Notes under the pieces: generated by a model | What the model saw: the letters and a program-made list of their open reading frames with translations, nothing else | What the model was told of the DNA's origin: nothing | The model's database searches: none | Program-made: the position numbers and the translations under genes | Part shown: one piece after another, positions 1-11,389 of the stretch | Position numbering within the stretch: position 1 is the first letter of the stretch | Layout: every line of letters begins with the position of its first letter | Assembly (NCBI GenBank): GCA_035048815.1 | Contig: JAUCBN010000055.1 | Span: 9,084,501 to 9,148,500, forward strand | Direction of reading: 5' to 3' | Length of the DNA stretch: 64,000 bases | Source of the DNA: Abelmoschus esculentus | Taxonomy: Eukaryota; Streptophyta; Magnoliopsida; Malvales; Malvaceae

Positions 1-1894
1 TAAATAAAATAGATGTCATAACCACTCCCACTTTCAATTTCTATAAAAGTAAAAAATAAAAAATAGAGAATAAATATAAAAATATCTAAAGATCACAATG
101 TCATTCCATTTAACTACTTTAATAGTAATACTATTGAGTTTAATTTATATTATTGAAATGAGAAGATTTAGTGATCTATATATCTATATATATAAGACTA
201 ATATATAGTTTATTAATCGATTAATTTATATCAAATATTATAGAAATAATTTTTTAATTCAGTTTGTTTCATACACTATATAATATGTTAATATAAAATA
301 CTATATAATATGTTAATATGGAAAATAAAAAAAATAAAAAATATAATATACTGGCGAGGATAGAGAGTGATAATGTGAAAATTAAAAAAAAAAACTTTAA
401 AAAAACTACCAAGTTAGCAAAATCGTTCCCGTTCGGCCTCTCTAATTGTCCATCGCGGCTAAGTCGTTGAGTACACCACCTCTATCATCCAGGGTCTTAA
501 ACATCGAAAAAATTGCCTAGAAGGTTCGGCGAGACGTCCTTAAGTCGTGCCTCCTACCTTCGTCGTTTTCAGTCACTTTCATCATCTGTGTGAAACAGGG
601 CCGCCAGATCTGAAATCTCCGAGCCGTGACAAGCAAGTCATTTTTCCTTGATTAATTCTTGATAAAGATCTAATACCTAAAATACTTGAATGAGAAATTC
701 ATACTCAAAAGCTTGTGAGTTTAAATTTATTAAGCTAGATAGACGCTCAAGCTCGAACTAAAAGCTCATGAGCTCAAAATTATCAAGTTCGAATCGAATT
801 CGAAAATAAAAACTGGAGCTCGAATTTGGAAAGGATGAACTAAACCCAAATTTTCTAACCCTTATTCCTACAAAAACCTATCAATCCTTATTAACTTAAC
901 TTAATCCTAAATCTCAAACCAAGCTTTGAACCCTAAATTAATCATAAACCCCAAAGTTGAACAATAATTAACTAATATAATATAAAATAATATACTTTCG
1001 AATAGCTCACAAACTTTCTGAATCGATCCTCGTTAAAAACTTGACCACCGAATTCATACCTCAAAACACCTTTAAAGGCCAAAGGAGCATTGGAGGGTCG
1101 GCGAGGCAAAGAAAATGACGAGCGTCTCCATGATAGCCAAAAGCTCAGCAAGAACAGGGTCAGAAGGCAATAATTTTAGAGAACAACCACTCATTGTTTC
1201 TCAACACATCTATGATGTCAATCGACACGACACATCATTAATTCTAAGATAAATTATCACATCAATATCATTAACGGTCACATCAATTTATTAATAATTA
1301 ATATTAATTAAAAAATTAAATTATTATAATTCTTTAATTTGAACGTTAAATATATTTTTTTTATGAAATGATTAATTAAATTAATTGCTCAGTATGAATA
1401 CATAGGAAACAAAATACCCCCTAAACAATTTTTTCAGATTATTGTGACGGTGTAATTCATTAGGTGGTGTACGTGGGAAACCAAATCGCATTAATGAACT
1501 AGAAACTAAGATGGAAGCACTTCAAAGAAAGAAATTATTTCATGATCCTGATTCATTCATTTAATAACATGTAAGAAATAGAGAAGAGTGTAGTACACAA
1601 CCGAACTAACTTTCCTGATACGCAAAGTTATATTTTATTTGATACATAAACGGTAGAGTAGGTGAAAACAGACAGGACAGAGTTACAAAAATTGCTATAG
1701 GGTTTAAGGGTACAACTCTATGACAGATCTCAATCCCAGAATTGGAATAATTTTATAACCATTGAAACCTGCTGCAGAAAACAGCTTTGCCCATTCTTCC
1801 TCGTTTCTCTCTTTTTCAGTCATCAACACCATCAATACCATGTCAAAGAAGAGCTGCGTTCCCATCAACTATTCCTTCCCTTTCCCAGTCTTCA
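1..1894. other. AT-rich intergenic DNA, no gene recognised
   Basis: No open frame here resembles a known protein. A GC-richer patch at about 425-620 and another at about 1020-1190 have no reading frame I recognise. A tract at about 700-850 is rich in GAGCTCGA-like words and resembles the repeat at 43294-43875, so it may be a relic of the same mobile repeat family. I see no tRNA or other RNA gene. Confidence 0.5.
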
Positions 1895-3016
1895 TCCAGT
1901 TGTACTAATTATCCACTTATTAATGTAATGGGTTGACTTGCCGCTTCGGCGGGTCGCACTAAGGGTCGCCGCAGCTACCTAGGCGTGGTTATGCCTCATC
2001 AACAATTCAACTTTCCATAGTTCGACAAAGCATCATTGTATGTCTTTTTCCTTATCCCTAAGCGAAGAAAAATGTTGGAACCCACGTCTTGATGATACCT
2101 CCCAGCGTGAACCAAGGGTGAATAACAACAAAAAACATGCGTCTTATTAGTTGATGAAATTCTAGATGGACTGTATTCTCTCGTTTCATGAGCCTAACTC
2201 TCCCGATATTAGACAAATAGATTTTTCTTCACATACTATCATCTCGAGCTCATATGCAAAGAAGAGTAATTGCCAAGAGAGAATAAACTATGAAAATAAG
2301 TTTGCATTAATAAATATCAAATATAATTTAACTTTCTTCCCCAACTACTCCATAAACAACCTAAACCTCGAGAGGGATTTAGAACATAATGGTGTAGCCG
2401 GCGGCTAAGGGTTATGCTATGGGATTCCGACTCTCCTCCATTCTATCGATCGATGTCTAGCTCTAATGAGTGACTTATATAGGCCAAGCCCTAGGTTAAA
2501 ATTTTCCATGCAAGGAAAGAGTTCTAAGAGGGAAACAACACAATCTCCTAATTAATCTATGATACTTTATTCTATTTCCTAAAATAACTCTTCTTTCCCG
2601 CTTTTGACTTTGAGTAGGGCTTGACTTCTTAAATTGACTCCGTCTTTCTCTCGCTCTTTGTCCGTTAGAATCAGTATCTTTTTCTCTATCTATCGAGCAT
2701 CAATTATCATCTACAATCTGCTGCCGTGACATTCAAAGTGTTGCCGAGGCGGGTGCTTTATCTGCAATTCAGCTTCTTTATCAGCATTCATCTTCTTGTT
2801 TGGCCTTTCATATGATTTGGTTTCTTGGCTAGGAAAGAAAACCATCAAATGCATCTGTTTTATGCCAAATAATAGATAGATTCATGATTTAAGTATTCGG
2901 ATGCTGAAATATGGAAAATAAGCAGAATTATCCAATAATACCCTTAAATTTTTCATTTATTAGCAATAATCGAGTGGGAAAATGGTATAAAAAATAGGAC
3001 TTTTAGACACTCATCA
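1895..3016 (-). repeat. Truncated Athila-type LTR
   Basis: On the minus strand this matches the LTR of the Athila element at 56260-57641. It has the same start (TGATGAGTG at 3016), the same GCCGAGGC-rich middle, the same internal words around 2160-2250 and the same TATA-proximal region. The LTR 3' end (about 240 bp including the ACCA terminus) is missing, so the copy is broken at about 1895. The intact terminus at 3016 abuts the copia LTR beginning at 3017, which fits insertion into that older LTR. Short open frames inside it, such as the one at 2166, are not genes. Confidence 0.8.
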
Positions 3017-3491
3017 GTTACTATGCAACGTCTGTCTCCTAGAGGGTACAACGGTAGAATACAGCAAAGAGAGCAACGTAACCATTTCCTAAAGATTTAC
3101 AATTTCCAAGAATTAAATGGTATTTATCACAGAATTAATCCCAATAAATTAGAAGTTACAACCAGCTGAAGGGTCTAGGGTGTTTAGTCCAAACCTTTTT
3201 CTTGTTTCTAACAATAACATGAAGAGTTTCTATATATAAAACTTTCCAAATCTATGTTCCCAACAAATTTGGGATATTCTACTTTTTATCTCATTTTTTT
3301 CCAACATCATGGGAGTTACTTTGAGCAATAATTTCTCATTCACCCATTGAACATTTTGAACATGTAAATATACAAATTTCATCTACTATTATAGTAGATT
3401 AATAATCCACTTAGTCCAAATTAATTTGACCAATGGAACCCACTCAAATTTAAGCTCTAAAATGTTCATGTACCATACCATTTTTCCAACA
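3017..3491 (-). repeat. Copia LTR, downstream copy
   Basis: On the minus strand the LTR starts at 3491 with TGTTGGAAAAATGG. It aligns with the copy at about 4290-4963, sharing the GTTCCCAACA, TTGAACATTTTG and ACAACGGTAGA-type words. It lacks an internal block of about 100 bp present in the other copy, and its far end is cut by the Athila LTR at 3016. With the gag remnant it makes a small, internally deleted Ty1-copia element. Confidence 0.7.
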
Positions 3492-3529
3492 TATATTATG
3501 TGGATTCAAATTTTAATATTTTTATTCAC

Positions 3530-4066
3530 TTGGAACTCTTGGACTTGGCTTATGACGGTTTTGTTGTCCACCATCTTGAAATCCAGAAATTTGCCAACAA
3601 CAAACTTCTTTGCTCTAGCGTCTTCTGCTTTGTACTTCTTGTACAAAGACTCTCATAGCTCTTTGTCCGTTTTTACCTTTTGATCCACATTGTACAAGGC
3701 ATCAGCTAAGCCATTCATAATATAATTTTTGCAAAGAAAATCTGAATATTTTCGGGCTTCAACAACACTGACAACTTGAAAGTCAGTCTCATCTTCTCCC
3801 AACGTTGGAGAATCTTCCGTCAAGAATCTCGCAAGATTCAATGTTGTCAAATAGAACAACATCTTGTGTTGCCACCGATTGAAATTCAACCTTATGAATT
3901 TCTCTGTCCTTTCAGTCGTGTTTGTAGGTACCGAAACAGACACCTAAAATGAGGCAGACCTTAGAAGGGCACTCGTAGAGGACTTAGGATCAACGATGTT
4001 CGTAGTTACTGAAATATCATTGCCTCCATCAACAACAGGTAGAATCACACCTTGATCTTTTTCCAT
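3530..4066 (-). pseudogene. Ty1-copia gag remnant
   Basis: The minus-strand translation starts at 4066 (MEKDQGVILP) and runs, after one in-frame stop near 3945, through a typical plant copia gag N-terminal region: FNRWQHKMLFYLTTLNLARF, then SDFLCKNYIMNGLADALYNV, then KKFVVGKFLDFKMVDNKT. The frame is lost near 3530, just before the LTR at 3491. No zinc knuckle, protease, integrase or reverse transcriptase remains and there is no polypurine tract, so pol was deleted. In an intact element gag would package the RNA. This copy can only be a relic or a non-autonomous element. Confidence 0.85.
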
Positions 4067-4289
4067 TTCACAAAGGTAATATGTTTTAAGATTGTAATCC
4101 AAACAAACAAAGCAAGTTAATAAGACTTTTAAACACTATTCTGTAATAGAAATAAAACATATAAAATGGAAATAGAAAGATCACAGAAGCCAAGAAAAAA
4201 ACAATAAACGTTTATGGAAAAAATTAGACCGAGGCCTGTGCTATCACAGTGTCCTTAAAACAGATTCGTCCCCTCCCGGAGCTGGAGAT

Positions 4290-4963
4290 TCTATGGAACG
4301 TTTGTCTCTCAGGATACAACGGTAGACTACAACAAAGAGAGCAATGCAACTTTAACTACAACAGCGAACTTCATAGAAGCAAAACACTATCAAGAATTTG
4401 GCTAGAGGATGTTTTGGTTTTTTAGTGTGTTGAGATAGGAGCAAGAGGTCTCCTTTTATATTGTTCAGGCAGGGGACATGTTTAATTACAGAATTGATTT
4501 GTAATTAACAATTCCTGAAGAGTTACAACTTCCAGAATTCAAAATGGTATTTAACACATAATTAATCCAATAAATTGGAGGTTACAATCAGCTGAAGGGT
4601 CTGCAACTCCATAAAATGTGGTTTAATTCTATAATATTTGTTGAAAAAACTAAGTCAAAAAGTAGGAAAAAAAATATGTTCCCAATAATAACATGAATAG
4701 CTTTTATATATAAAGCTTTCCAAATCTATGTTCCCAACAAGTTTGGGATATTCTACTTTTTATCTTCTTTTTTTTCAACATCATGGGTGTTACATTGAGC
4801 AACAATTTTTCATTCACCCATTGAACATTTTGAGCATGTAAATATACAAAATTAATCTACTCTTGTTGTAGAGTAATAATACACTTAGTTTCAATTAATT
4901 TGAGTAATGGAACCCACTCAAATTTAAGCTCAAATGTCCATGTATAATACCATTTTTCCAACA
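4290..4963 (-). repeat. Copia LTR, upstream copy
   Basis: The minus-strand start at 4963 is TGTTGGAAAAATGG, identical to the start of the copy at 3491. The inner boundary near 4290 is approximate. A leader of about 200 bp (4067-4290) separates it from the gag start. Both LTRs face the same way and flank the gag remnant. Confidence 0.65.
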
Positions 4964-5980
4964 TTGTATACTATATGTATTTTTACATTCAATAACGTAT
5001 TTTTACATTCAATAACGTATTTATTTTATTACGGTAAATTATATTTATCGGATGTATTTAATCTCAAATTTTATTATAATAGTTTTAAAAATAATATTAA
5101 AAATATGAATTATCTAATTTTGATAGAAATGAATTATTTGTTGAGCTGGAATTATTTAAAGAACTTTTTAAAAAAAGAAAATAGACTTATTAAAGTTTTT
5201 AATTATTATATTTGTAAAATAAAGTTTGTGAAGTCATACTTACAAACAACTATGCTGTAAGAAATGTTAAATAGACTTGTTTTAACGAAAATAAAAAAAA
5301 ATTAAAAAATAAAAACGTTGTAAATGATTTTTCTTCAAAATATAAAAAAATATATATACATTAAGTAAAAATATTAGATTTTGCGTTGTTCGTAAATTTT
5401 CTTGTTACTCATAAGAGTACTTTAACGTCTTTTTATATAAAGGAAACTTTTTTTAAAATAAATTATACCATGTTCATATTATATATTAAGAGTTATTTTA
5501 ATATATTATATAAGACCCCTTAAATCTTTAAACCACCTCTGCAAATAGGTCAAGAGCCTTAAATACTAAATTGGTCAAAAGATGACGAGTTCATTGTACA
5601 TCAGTAATCAATCTATTGATTGATTAATTCAGATCAGATAGTGCAAAGATCTATTGTAAGGACAACCTTTTCAACACAGTTTACTCAATTCATAACATCA
5701 TTATTTAAACACCGTCATTGTTTAAAATACCAAACATTTCATCACATTAGATCACTAGTAGTTGGCAGTAAGCAATGTGTTATTTTTTTGTTCAATCACC
5801 GGTATCTGATTCATTAGTCAACCAATTCGATCGGGTCTATTATAAAAATGATATTATAAAAAGAGGAAACGAATTCTTATTGCAAGGATAATAAGACAAC
5901 TTTATATCTCGAACATAAATCATAAGACAAAAATATATATTATAAAAAATATTAATAAATGCCAAACAAAAGTACTATTA
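4964..5980. other. AT-rich intergenic DNA
   Basis: Very AT-rich, with no recognisable gene. It ends with the 13-bp sequence AAAAGTACTATTA (5968-5980), which is repeated downstream of the LINE and is its target-site duplication. Confidence 0.6.
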
Positions 5981-6013
5981 CGGCTCAATATCACTTTAGG
6001 GGTTCCTCTTTAT

Positions 6014-6649
6014 ATGGATTCCATTACGGCTTCAAAGGAGAGATTAGAATTTGCTAAGGTTTGTGTTGAGGTTAAAGTCGGTACAAGAATTTCTCAGACT
6101 GTTTCCGTGCAAATGCGTGATAAATCTGTCGTTTTGATTAAAGTTCATGTGCCTTGGATTCCCTCTAACTGTACGAATTGCAAGACTTTTGGTCATCTCA
6201 CTAAAAATTGTCTAGAGGTCAATGCCAAAGAGAAGACAATGTAGCGTGTTAAAGAGAAAATTGACGGGTCTAACAATGGGGTGTTGAATGGTTTGTCTGA
6301 AAATATTTCTGCTGGTCCTGTGGCACAAACAGTTCAAAAAATTGATGTACAAAATGGTTCTACTGTTAATGATGTATCTATTGGTTCTGCAGCACTAACA
6401 ATTCAAGATAATGATATATTTGTGAAAGATGATTCTGCTGTTAATAATGTATTTATTGGTTCTAAAGAAATGGTGGATCGAATTAGTGATATCGAGCCTA
6501 TTTCCCAGGAGATTTTGGCTGCGGATATTAATAGGGCACCTTCCTCTAGTTATATGGAGGAAACTACTGTGGAATTCCCCCTTTATCTTCAACTACGAAA
6601 AAGGAGAAGGAGAAAGGAAGGGGTTTTGGTAAATTTAAAAGTAAAGTGA
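6014..6649 (+). pseudogene. LINE ORF1 C-terminal part with CCHC knuckle
   Basis: The translation from 6014 reads MDSITASKERLEFAKVCVEV and then a zinc knuckle, CTNCKTFGHLTKNC (Cys-X2-Cys-X4-His-X4-Cys), as in the DUF4283/zf-CCHC_4 ORF1 proteins of plant LINEs. A stop at 6242-6244 splits the frame. A second open stretch, 6281-6649, continues as the low-complexity Ser/Asn/Asp-rich linker typical of these proteins. The N-terminal DUF4283 domain is absent because the insertion is 5'-truncated. ORF1 proteins bind the LINE RNA. Confidence 0.8.
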
Positions 6650-6853
6650 ATGTTCTCGGTGGGATAGAAGAGGTAAGGAAACCAAGGGCTGCTTCTCAAG
6701 GGATGACAAATCTTTTGGTAGAACTTAAGCTTAAGTAGAAAGATGCTCTGGATAAGGTAGCTTCTGCTAGTGTGGAAGGAGGTTGTCTTCTTCATGACCG
6801 TAATCTTCTGGAATGTAATAGGATTTAATAATCCTCAAAAATAAAAGAAAGTC

Positions 6854-9800
6854 ATGAATCGAGTATGTCCTCTAGATGCAAGTGTTGTTTGTCTTTTGGA
6901 GACCAGGGTACGAGAGCCTACTGCTACTGTTATTTTTAACAAGTTTGCTGATCAATGGTGTTTTTGTAACAATTATAGTTCTGGTACAAATGGAAGAATT
7001 TGGGTGCTTTGGAAGAAAGATATGAATTTTACAGCGGTGCTTATTAATGACCAATCTATTTCTATAAAAGGGGTATTGTATGATAAACCAGTACTCATTA
7101 CTGTTGTCTATGGGAGTTATGATAGTGAACAAAGAAAGGTGTTATGGGATCATTTGTATAATTTTAGTAGATCAATTGTAGTTCCATGGGTGATTGGTGG
7201 TGATTTCAATGTTACTGTTACTGCTGATGAGAGCTCTAGTTCAATTTTTTGGGTCATGTGGTTTCAGTTGAGATGCTGGGATTAAGAGATTGTATGAGTG
7301 TATGTGGCTTGGGGGATCACCCTTACACTGGTCCTCTGTTTACTTGGTTCAACAAACAGGAGCTAAATTATCTAGCACGTAAATTGGATAGAATTTTGGT
7401 AAATTCAGCATGGGATGCGTTTTTTCCTACTTCTACTGTCGAATTTTAGGCCCTTGGTGTTTCAGATCATTGTCTTGGTATTATTTGGACGCAAAAGGAG
7501 GTACCTATTAATAAATCGAAACCTTTTCGGTTTTTTAACTTCTGGTTGAATCATCCTGATTTTATGCAAATTGTTCAAAGTTCATGGGAAGAACCTGTAA
7601 CATCAAGGGATCCTATGTTAATCCTTTTTAAGAAATTAAAACGGCTTAAACTTTGTTTGAGAAACTTGAATCAGATGCACTATGCAAATATTTCCAGAAA
7701 AGTTGCTATTAAGAGGGAGATGTTGGAGCAGCAACAACTATTTAATCTTTCTACTGGTTCTGATGATGTAACTTTGGAAAAGAAATTACAGAATGATATG
7801 GCTGATCTTGAGAGGGCTGAGTAGTTGTTTTATCAACAGAAAACTAGACTTAATTGGTTGCAGGAAGGGGATCAAGGGACCAAATTCTTTCATGTTGTTG
7901 TGGCTACAAAGAGAAAGAGAAATACAATTCGAATGTTGCTTGATGATCAGGGAGCTAGATTAGAGAGTTTTGATGATATATCAGGGGAATTAATTGGGTT
8001 CTTCTCAAAACAAATTGGTTCTATCGACACCAATGTTAAAGAGTGCTCGGTTCAGTTTCTTCGAGAATTGTTGGATTTCTCTCTTCTGGAGATTGAATCC
8101 TTAGATCGCGATGTAACAAATGAGGAGATAAAGGCTGCGATCTTTGATCAAGAAAAAGACAAGGCTCCTGAACCTGATGGTTACACTGTCGGATTTTTCC
8201 AAGCTACTTGGTCTATTGTGAGAGAGGACTTTGTTGCTGTTGTGAAGGAATTCTTTTCTTCTGCTAATCTCTTGTCTGCCTTCAATGCTACCACAATTGC
8301 TCTTGTTCCTAAGGTCCCAAATGCTTCTTTAGCTAAAGAGTTTAGGCCTATTTCTTGTTGTTCAGTCATTTATAAGACAATTACTAAGATTCCGGTTTTT
8401 CGATTATCAAGAGTCTTTCCAAAAATGATTACAATAAATCAGACTGCTTTTGTGCAAGCTAGGAGCATTTCGGATAATGTCTTATTGGCTCAGGAAATTG
8501 TTAAGGGATATAATAGGAAGTGTTTGTCTCTTAGGTGTGCTTTGAAGGTAGATCTGCAGAAGGCTTTTGATTCATTAAATTGGAGCTTTATTGTGAGTAT
8601 TTTGGAGGCTTTGGGTCTACCTTCGAAGTTCAGAGATTGGATCTAAGCATGCTTTACTGGTTCTAAGTTCTTAGTTTCTCTTAATGATAGTTTGGTGGGT
8701 TATTTTGAAGGGCAACGTGGGGTTCGACAAGGAGATCCTCTTTCGCCATTCCTGTTTGTCATGGCAATGAATGTTCTCTCGCATATGTTGGATGCTGCTG
8801 TTAGAAAGGGTGTCTTTCATTTTCACCCTAAATGTAAAAAGGTTCATCTAACCCATTTATGTTTTGCTGATGATCTCTTAATTTTTTGCAAGGGTAACCT
8901 GGATTCAATCATAGGTATTTAGTGTGTCTTGGAGAAATTTTATGAAATATCGGGGTTAAGGTTGAATGCAGCAAAAACTGAGATTTTTCTTTCGGGAGTG
9001 ACAATTCGAAAGCAAGGAGAGATCCAGGCAGTAACTGGATTTAAATTAGGCGTGTTGCTTGTGAGATATTTAGGCTTACCTTTGGTCACTCGGAAATTAA
9101 ACAAGAAAGATTGTATTTTGCTTATTGAAAGGATTAAAAACAGAATAGATCAATGGTCAGGGAAACACCTCAGCTATGCTGGAAGATTGCAGCTTATTAG
9201 AGCTATCCTCTTTAGTATGACTAATTTCTGGTGCATGCAGATAATTCTGCCTAGGGGATTGTACATGAAATTGAATCCTTGTGTTGTAGGTTCCTATGGA
9301 AGGGAAAGAATGTTGCAGCTACTGGTGCAAGAGTGAGTTGGAAGCAAATATGTCTACCAAAAAATGAAGGAGGTCTTGGCTTGAAGGATTTGTGGGAGTG
9401 GAATCAGGCTTGTATGATTCGTTTGATTCAAAAGCTTCTGTCTGAGAGAGAGTCTCTTTAGATTGCTTGGATCAAGGCATATGTTATTAAGGGTGCAATT
9501 TTTTGGCGAATGGACATTAAGAACCATTATAGCTGGGCATTTAGAAAACTTTTAAAACTGAGGGAACTAGCTTCATCTGTGTTGATTGCTGATAAGTTAT
9601 TTGGTGTGAGAGAAATTTGGAATAACATAAGGGTAACAAGGGAGAGAGTTCCATGGCATAAAATTACATGGTTTCCTATGCACATACCTAAACATGCAGT
9701 GATCACATGGATGGCCTTACTTGATAGGCTATCAAAGAAAGGTTGATGCGTATGGGAATTGAAAATGATGATATTTGTTTGCTTTGTCGTAGTTCGGAGG

Positions 9801-10155
9801 AGACAAGGGATCATATTTTTTTTTTATTGTTGTTATTCAAGGGATGTATGGAGGATGATTCTTCTGTGCAGTGATGTTCATAGAGAGGCTTTGGATTGGA
9901 ATGCTGAGATCTGTTGGATAATGACTAGTCTAAAAGGAAGATCCTCTGCAGTGCTTATATTAAAAGTGGCATGACAAGCCTTCATTTATTCTATATGGGA
10001 GGAAAGGAATCGAAGGATTTTTCGTGATGCACATAGAAATTGTTTTGCTCTATTTGAGTATATAAAATTCATTGTTTGTTTTTGTTTAAAGCATAAAGAC
10101 TTTAAGCCAAGAAATGTACAAAACAATATATTAGCTGCTTGGGGAATTCTTTAAG
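6854..10155 (+). pseudogene. LINE ORF2: endonuclease, reverse transcriptase, zf-RVT
   Basis: Consecutive frames give an endonuclease/exonuclease/phosphatase domain (VCLLETRV at 6884; WVIGGDFNVT at 7189). A linker with NWLQEGDQGTKFFH follows at 7852. The reverse transcriptase has FRPISCCSVIYK, KVDLQKAFDSLNW, GVRQGDPLSPFLF and the catalytic box CFADDLL near 8863. The thumb/C-terminal region is at 8929-9460, and the zf-RVT-like region (WFPMHIPKHAVITW) at 9669-9745. Stops or frame changes occur near 7285, 7449, 7824, 8646, 8922, 9336, 9461 and 9746, so no full protein can be made. The enzyme normally nicks the target and copies the LINE RNA there. The order and the catalytic FADD make the family certain. 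Confidence 0.92.
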
Positions 10156-10247
10156 GAGATTGTACCCCATGAAGATTCTTAGTTTGTTGTAGCAGTTTTT
10201 TCTGTTTCTTGAATAATAAATTTACTTATCCAAAAAAAGTACTATTA

Positions 10248-11389
10248 TAATAAAAAAAATTCTTATTGCAAGGAGGTAGAGGGAGACAGATTTTCCACAG
10301 TTCTTTGTTTTAGTTTTGTTAGTTTTTGCGCTTTCCTTTTTTTCCCTCACAGCTCAAAGCAAAAGCACAAAAATTCTCTGAATTCTATGTCATCAACTTG
10401 GCTATAATTTAATTTTAAGTTCCATTCTCCAGTCAAATCAAACAAGTAGGGAGTACTTCAAGTTCACGTGGACCCTCTTTCTTTGCTATTACTTCAAGAG
10501 TTGATCACAAGATAAACACGATCTCAGTTAAGGGTGTTTAAATTCGAGTACTTTAATTTTTGGGTATTTGAGATATCGAGTATTTAAAAATTTGTATAAT
10601 AATTTAGTTGGTTTGTATTTCAGTTTATATTGGTCGGGTTGTAATGATCCGTATTTGGGTTAACAAATCAAGTCTTAGACTCGAATAACAGGCTTCTATA
10701 TTGAGGGTCCATGAAAAAATTGGATTTGGGCTTTATGATAAAGGATGAATATTTTTATTAATTATTGAATTAAACAAAAGTAAAAATAAAATTTTAAATA
10801 AAAGGTGGTTGGTGATTTGATGAGAAGAAAAGAAAAAAAAAAGAGATATTTTAAAAAAAATTGAGGGAAAAATACTTTAAACTTCGATTTACGATCATCA
10901 AAATCATCATTCACGATAATATTGTTGTCATCGTCTTCTGCTCATCAAGACGTTTTCGAGGACAAACATCAAATTGTTATCAGAATTGTCATTCGAGATG
11001 ATGAAATAAAAGAAGTTCGGCCAAATCTAAAATAAAACACCTCTAGTGACTAAAAACAAAAATGAAGGCTACTGCGTATCCATCGTTGTCAGAACAACGA
11101 CGTCGATATCATTCGACTACCGGAGGCGGCTTCACGCCCCTTTATCGAAGGTGATCTTATGCTAGCCCAAACGAATGCGTACTAGTCCTATGCACTATGC
11201 CACACCAGATTTCAGTTCAATTTTACATGGATCTGGCCACACTAGATTATGCCACGTGGGTGCATGGTTGTTATGATGCACCGCACAGGATCACTAGGAC
11301 CTTGATCGGGCGTTGAATTTTTTTTAAAGAGACCTTATTTGGGTGTTTGTCAACGTTCCAAATCCATTTACGCAATCTGTTTTGTTAAA
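10248..11389. other. Intergenic DNA, no gene recognised
   Basis: No protein similarity seen. A 17-bp word, AATTCTTATTGCAAGGA, occurs at about 10259 and also on the other side of the LINE at about 5874. This is beyond the 13-bp target-site duplication and suggests an older local repeat. About 11050-11300 is GC-richer but has no convincing reading frame. Confidence 0.5.

Larger units (their letters stand above)
5981..10234 (+). mobile_element. 5'-truncated L1-type LINE retrotransposon
   Basis: A non-LTR retrotransposon in the sense direction. It consists of an ORF1 tail with a CCHC knuckle, an endonuclease, a reverse transcriptase and a C-terminal zinc-finger region. The insertion is bounded by a 13-bp direct repeat, AAAAGTACTATTA, at 5968-5980 and 10235-10247. 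It begins within ORF1, so it is 5'-truncated as is usual for target-primed reverse transcription. The 3' end has a short A-run rather than a long poly(A). Several stops and frameshifts show that it is dead. Confidence 0.88.
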
